A stretch of DNA of 9,355 bases from NCBI GenBank assembly GCA_002363575.1, contig DEWI01000007.1:1177-10531 (forward strand), given 5' to 3'. Shown piece by piece: positions 7,093 through 9,355 of this stretch. This stretch comes from Verrucomicrobia bacterium UBA3214. GTDB taxonomy: Bacteria; Verrucomicrobiota; Kiritimatiellia; RFP12; UBA1067. The notes beneath the pieces were generated by a model, which saw nothing but the letters and a program-made list of their open reading frames with translations, was not told where the DNA came from and did not search any database. A program made the position numbers and the translations under genes. How positions within the stretch are numbered: position 1 is the stretch's first letter; each line of letters starts with the position of its first letter.

Positions 7093-7131
7093 GGGGGGCA
7101 CGGCGCATGCGCCGCGTCCCCCGGCTTTTTT
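7093..7131 (+). terminator. Intrinsic terminator of pgk, between convergent genes
   Basis: A long GC-rich stem runs from GGGGG through ACGGCGC to GCGCCG and CCCCC (7093-7122), with one A/C mismatch, and is followed by GGC and six T (7126-7131). Read from the other strand the stem is the same but the downstream tract is only CCTT, so it should work mainly for pgk. It may also block transcripts from yraN. Confidence 0.85.
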
Positions 7132-7160
7132 CGCGCGCGGCGGCGCGGCGGAGCGCGGCG

Positions 7161-7631
7161 TCACCGGCGGCGGCGGCGCGGCTTGAGAGAGACATCGACG
7201 ATATGGTCGATTTCCGGGGGCTCGCGGCGTTCTGGCCCGCCGAAGACTTCCACGACATCGAAGCGCACGGGTCCGGGCCAATGGAACTCGTTCTGCCACG
7301 CCTTTATGGCGAGCGAGAGGTTGCGGCGCTTCCTGTCGTCGATGCCGCGAAAGCGCGACTCGACTTCGAGGTGCGACGAATGTTGCTTGACCTCGACAAA
7401 CACGAGCGTCTTTGTGCGCGGATCGTACGCGACGATATCGATTTCGAGGCGGCGGTCCGTCTGGCTGGGCCTGGCGTTGCGCTCGAATATCTCGAGCCCT
7501 TCGCGGCGCAGACTCCGCGCGGCGACATCCTCGCCCCAGCGGCCGTGCAAGACGCCGATATTCTCCGGGCGCGGCGCAAAAATCCTTTGGAGCCGCAGCG
7601 CGAATTTCATTAACATCCAAATCAGCGGCAT
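7161..7631 (-). CDS. yraN: YraN/UPF0102 family nuclease-like protein
   Basis: This is a small soluble protein of 156 residues with the UPF0102 pattern. GRWGEDVAARSLRREG (30-45) is the conserved N-terminal helix. LEIDIVAYD (62-70) and LVFVEVKQHSS (76-86) carry the acidic and lysine residues (Glu63, Asp65, Glu80, Lys82) that resemble a restriction-endonuclease-like active site. RFDVVEV (123-129) closes the fold. The usual Gly before Glu63 is Leu here. The family has been linked to DNA processing, but its biochemical role is not settled. The length exceeds the usual roughly 120 residues because of an N-terminal extension of about 25 residues and a C-terminal poly-Arg tail. The start at 7631 is supported by GGGAG 4 nt upstream and a predicted promoter at 7662. 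It converges on pgk and diverges from the phosphoesterase. Confidence 0.88.
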   Translation of the reverse strand: MPLIWMLMKFALRLQRIFAPRPENIGVLHGRWGEDVAARSLRREGLEIFERNARPSQTDRRLEIDIVAYDPRTKTLVFVEVKQHSSHLEVESRFRGIDDRKRRNLSLAIKAWQNEFHWPGPVRFDVVEVFGGPERREPPEIDHIVDVSLKPRRRRR

Positions 7632-7661
7632 TTCTCTCCCTTCGCGATTGACGATGGTGAT

Positions 7662-7727
7662 ATTATCGCATATATCCGCCTTCGCGAGGGTTGAAAGATC
7701 GTTGAATTTGCGTTGATAAATTTCAAC
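7662..7727 (-). promoter_or_regulatory. GTTGA-array promoter of yraN
   Basis: GTTGA occurs on the plus strand at 7690, 7701 and 7712 (11-bp period), with inverted TCAAC at 7723. The minus-strand -10 GATAAT lies at 7662-7667, 22 bp from the array. All spacings equal those at 5118-5183. The -35 position reads CCCTCG. The predicted start site is about 20 nt before the yraN ATG. Confidence 0.65.
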
Positions 7728-7828
7728 GTCGCGGCGGCGAGCCGGCCGCGGAAGGCCGAAACCCGCCGCACGGATTTGCGGAATCCGCGGTGCAGGCGAA
7801 GGAATCGCCGGACGCCATGGCCGGTGTA

Positions 7829-7845
7829 AAATATGGTATAATACG
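7829..7845 (+). promoter_or_regulatory. Extended -10 promoter of the phosphoesterase gene
   Basis: AAATATGGTATAATACG includes TGG directly before TATAAT (7837-7842). It is identical over 17 bases to the ftsH element. The base pair positions around 7814 show no -35. The start site is expected near 7849, which excludes the in-frame ATG at 7790 as the phosphoesterase start. Confidence 0.7.
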
Positions 7846-7869
7846 CTTCATAAGAAAGGACAGGCTCGA

Positions 7870-8001
7870 TTGCGTCTGGCAGAATGGTCGTTCCCTGCCG
7901 CTCGATATCGGGACGCGGCCGCATCCGGCGACCGCCCGCAGAACCCCTTCGATGCGAAGGACGCGGCGGCGGCGCCTGGATCGTCGAGCCTTGGCAGATG
8001 A
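7870..8001 (+). CDS. Possible 43-codon leader peptide ahead of the phosphoesterase
   Basis: A strong Shine-Dalgarno AAAGGA (7855-7860) in the predicted leader has no ATG or GTG at a usable distance, but a TTG at 7870 lies 9 nt away. That frame runs 43 codons and stops with TGA at 7999-8001, one base before the phosphoesterase ATG (TGA-C-ATG), the geometry of translational coupling. The product, opening RLAEWSFPAARYRD after the start, is Ala/Asp-rich and resembles nothing I know. It could be a chance frame in GC-rich DNA. Confidence 0.33.
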   Translation: MRLAEWSFPAARYRDAAASGDRPQNPFDAKDAAAAPGSSSLGR

Positions 8002-8002
8002 C

Positions 8003-8968
8003 ATGACACGCAGAGAATTCGTTAAAGGATTGTTGGCCGCGGCTGTCGCGCAAGAGTGCGCCCCCGCCGCCGCAGATACGCAAACGGCGAAACTCGCCCC
8101 TGGCATGCTGGATCCGTATTCCATCGGAGTTGTCAGCGACATCCACACCGGCCTTCCGTGGGCGAAGCAGAAGTATCGCACCGGCCGCGAATACCCGTGG
8201 CAGCCCGATGCCTCGAAACGCCTGGTCGCCGAAATCCTCGCAATGCCGAATCCGCCAGCCACGATCATCGGACTTGGCGATATTTCGCTCGCTTTCGGCG
8301 AGACGGGCGACTATGAAATCGCCGCGGAAGTCCTGAAGCCGCTTTCGGACGCCGGCATCAACGTCGTCCATGCCATGGGCAACCACGATATCCGCGAAGA
8401 ATTCCTGAAGTTCTTCCCTGGATACGACCGCACGACGAAAGTGCCGGGCCGCTTCGTCTCCGTCGTCGAAACGCCTTATGTCGATTTTATCATCCTAGAT
8501 TCCCTGAAAGAGCCGGATATACGCGGCAGCTACCCCGCGTGCACCGGTTTCGGCCTAGGCGAAGAGCAGACGGCGTGGCTGAACAAAACTCTTCCGTCGC
8601 TCTCGAAGCCGGCGTTCGTCTGCGCCCATCACACCGCATGGGATCTGAAACTCGAAAAAATCTGCGCGAAATCCCCGAAAGTCGTGGGCTATCTGCATGG
8701 CCACCACCATAGGTGGATGACAAACTACCTCCACAACGGCTATTCCGATTCGGCGCGCGAAATCCGCATGATGGGCTTCCCGTCGTTCGGGCTGGACCAC
8801 GATGTCGGCTGGGGGCTGATACGCACCTCGCCGGAAAAAGCCGTTCTCGAATGCAGAGCGCGAGACTTCTATTTCCCGATAAAACGCCCGCATGGCGAAC
8901 GGCCCCCGCAGTGGGATATGTTCATCCGCGACTGGGCGGGACGCAAAATATCCTTCTCCCTCGTCTAG
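8003..8968 (+). CDS. Tat-exported calcineurin-like metallophosphoesterase
   Basis: The 321-residue protein has a two-metal phosphoesterase fold. SDIHTG (45-50; Asp46, His48), GLGDIS (90-95; Asp93), GNHDI (126-130; Asn127, His128), CAHHTAW (207-213) and GHHH (233-236) are the five metal and phosphate motifs, all intact. The N terminus MTRREFVKGLLAAAVAQ fits a twin-arginine signal (T-R-R-x-F-x-K), with probable cleavage in the APAAA-DT region (about 21-26), so it should act folded in the periplasm. The substrate is unknown; relatives act on phosphodiesters, nucleotides or phosphoproteins. The start at 8003 places the Tat motif at the very N terminus. The frame is open further upstream, but that adds an Arg-rich stretch with no ribosome site. 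There is little Shine-Dalgarno before 8003, so coupling to the preceding leader frame is possible. No terminator is visible downstream. Confidence 0.9.
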   Translation: MTRREFVKGLLAAAVAQECAPAAADTQTAKLAPGMLDPYSIGVVSDIHTGLPWAKQKYRTGREYPWQPDASKRLVAEILAMPNPPATIIGLGDISLAFGETGDYEIAAEVLKPLSDAGINVVHAMGNHDIREEFLKFFPGYDRTTKVPGRFVSVVETPYVDFIILDSLKEPDIRGSYPACTGFGLGEEQTAWLNKTLPSLSKPAFVCAHHTAWDLKLEKICAKSPKVVGYLHGHHHRWMTNYLHNGYSDSAREIRMMGFPSFGLDHDVGWGLIRTSPEKAVLECRARDFYFPIKRPHGERPPQWDMFIRDWAGRKISFSLV

Positions 8969-9068
8969 CCCACAGCCTTTGGCGCATCGAAGGAAGCGCC
9001 CTCCTTCCCCGGCCCAATCCACCACCTCCCCTGACCGGCAATGTTCCCGGCCAGGAGCGCTTCGTTTC

Positions 9069-9192
9069 ACGACTCCTGTCGCCCCCGCTCGCGACTCCAG
9101 TCGCCTCTTCCCGCGACTCCAGTCGCCTCCGCTCGCGACTCCAGTCGCCTCCGCCCGCGACTCCAGTCGCCTCCGCTCGCGACTCCTGTCGC
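9069..9192. repeat. 22-bp palindromic tandem array, six units
   Basis: GACTCC recurs at 9071, 9093, 9115, 9137, 9159 and 9181, exactly 22 bp apart. The four inner units carry the dyad GCGACTCCAGTCGC. The two outer units read GACTCCTGTCGC, differing at the same loop base. Spacers between dyads are 8 bp, mostly CTCCGCTC-like. There are no unique spacers, so it is not a CRISPR array. Confidence 0.9.
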
Positions 9193-9259
9193 GAGAGAGG
9201 CCTTTCCGCTCCCCCCACGCGCGACCACAAAGGACCACCCCGCGCGAACGCAAACACGA

Positions 9260-9308
9260 GAGGGTCGCGCTCCCGCCCGACCGGTGGACGCGTAGGAGCG
9301 CGTCCCTC
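9260..9308. repeat. Imperfect inverted repeat, 14-bp arms
   Basis: GAGGGTCGCGCTCC (9260-9273) and GGAGCGCGTCCCTC (9295-9308) pair with a single mismatch around a 21-nt loop. No T-tract follows. It could be a dispersed REP-like element. Confidence 0.6.
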
Positions 9309-9336
9309 CCGATGCGGCCGACGGGTGGAACGCAAA

Positions 9337-9349
9337 GCCCCGAAGGGGC
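9337..9349. repeat. GCCCC-GAA-GGGGC hairpin near the edge
   Basis: A perfect 5-bp stem with a GAA loop, six bases from the window end. It probably belongs to a larger repeat continuing past the edge. Confidence 0.5.
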
Positions 9350-9355
9350 GACACA

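Larger units (their letters stand above)
7632..8002. other. Divergent intergenic region, yraN versus phosphoesterase
   Basis: This 371-bp span contains, from left to right, the GTTGA-array promoter firing leftwards into yraN, an unassigned GC-rich stretch (7731-7828), the extended -10 promoter firing rightwards, and a roughly 150-nt transcribed leader with a possible 43-codon reading frame. No other gene is supported. Confidence 0.7.
8969..9355. other. Gene-free, repeat-rich right edge
   Basis: No reading frame here looks like a protein: the open frames on both strands are translations of the tandem repeat (Glu/Ala/Thr/Gly/Val or Ser/Arg/Leu periodicities). The region holds a six-unit 22-bp array, an inverted repeat and a terminal hairpin. 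The stretch 8969-9068 shows only short GC-rich dyads and no T-tract terminator for the phosphoesterase gene. Confidence 0.7.

Noticed and set aside
5689..7620. 643-codon minus-strand frame opposite pgk
   Set aside because: Antisense shadow of a complete PGK. It also runs through the pgk terminator and overlaps yraN in another frame.
7790..8002. Longer N terminus for the phosphoesterase starting at 7790
   Set aside because: That ATG lies upstream of the predicted transcription start, and the extension would bury the twin-arginine signal about 70 residues inside the protein.
9069..9192. CRISPR array
   Set aside because: The spacers are 8 bp and nearly identical, and no cas genes are present. 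It is a plain palindromic tandem repeat.
8555..9354. Minus-strand frames across the right edge
   Set aside because: Their translations follow the 22-bp repeat period and run antisense to the phosphoesterase. No protein family features were seen.

Overview
This is a high-GC bacterial chromosomal window. Seven protein genes are recognisable, plus one partial gene at the left edge, and the right edge is repeat-rich and gene-poor. The mix of FtsK, FtsH, CdaA, ribosomal protein S20, PGK and YraN is core bacterial machinery. The style points towards the PVC side of the tree, perhaps Kiritimatiellota or another Verrucomicrobia-like gut or rumen lineage. That style includes GC-rich Arg/Ala linkers, a four-helix-bundle orphan, very GC-rich intergenic palindromes and a minimal CdaR-like partner of CdaA. 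The assignment is inference from memory of such genomes. No rRNA, tRNA, CRISPR array or insertion sequence was seen.

Left block, all on the minus strand (read right to left): ftsH (4363-2342), cdaA (2119-1259), a 60-residue single-helix membrane protein resembling only the anchor of CdaR/YbbR (1250-1068), then the start of ftsK (1020 to the edge). The ftsK gene was recognised by translating the minus strand: its N-terminal membrane domain and part of the linker are inside the window, and the motor domain lies outside. The cluster links membrane proteolysis, cyclic-di-AMP synthesis and division/chromosome segregation. Upstream of ftsH, in the same direction, is a four-helix-bundle-like orphan (5074-4520).

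Centre and right: rpsT (5320-5613) has a clear sigma-70 promoter and a clear intrinsic terminator. It is followed by pgk (5767-7059), which has an unusual lysine-rich insertion and its own strong terminator. pgk converges on yraN (7631-7161, minus). Diverging from yraN is a Tat-exported calcineurin-like phosphoesterase (8003-8968) with a roughly 150-nt leader that may encode a 43-codon upstream peptide. From 8969 to the edge I see no credible gene, only a six-unit 22-bp palindromic tandem array, a long inverted repeat and a hairpin.

The most notable structure is regulatory. The promoters of the four-helix gene and of yraN carry the same array: three GTTGA direct repeats at exactly 11-bp period plus one inverted TCAAC a further 11 bp on. 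Each array sits exactly 22 bp from a -10-like hexamer. This looks like one transcription-factor site architecture used at two loci. Separately, ftsH and the phosphoesterase share an identical 17-bp extended -10 element. At ftsH it lies only 8 nt from the start codon, which suggests leaderless initiation.
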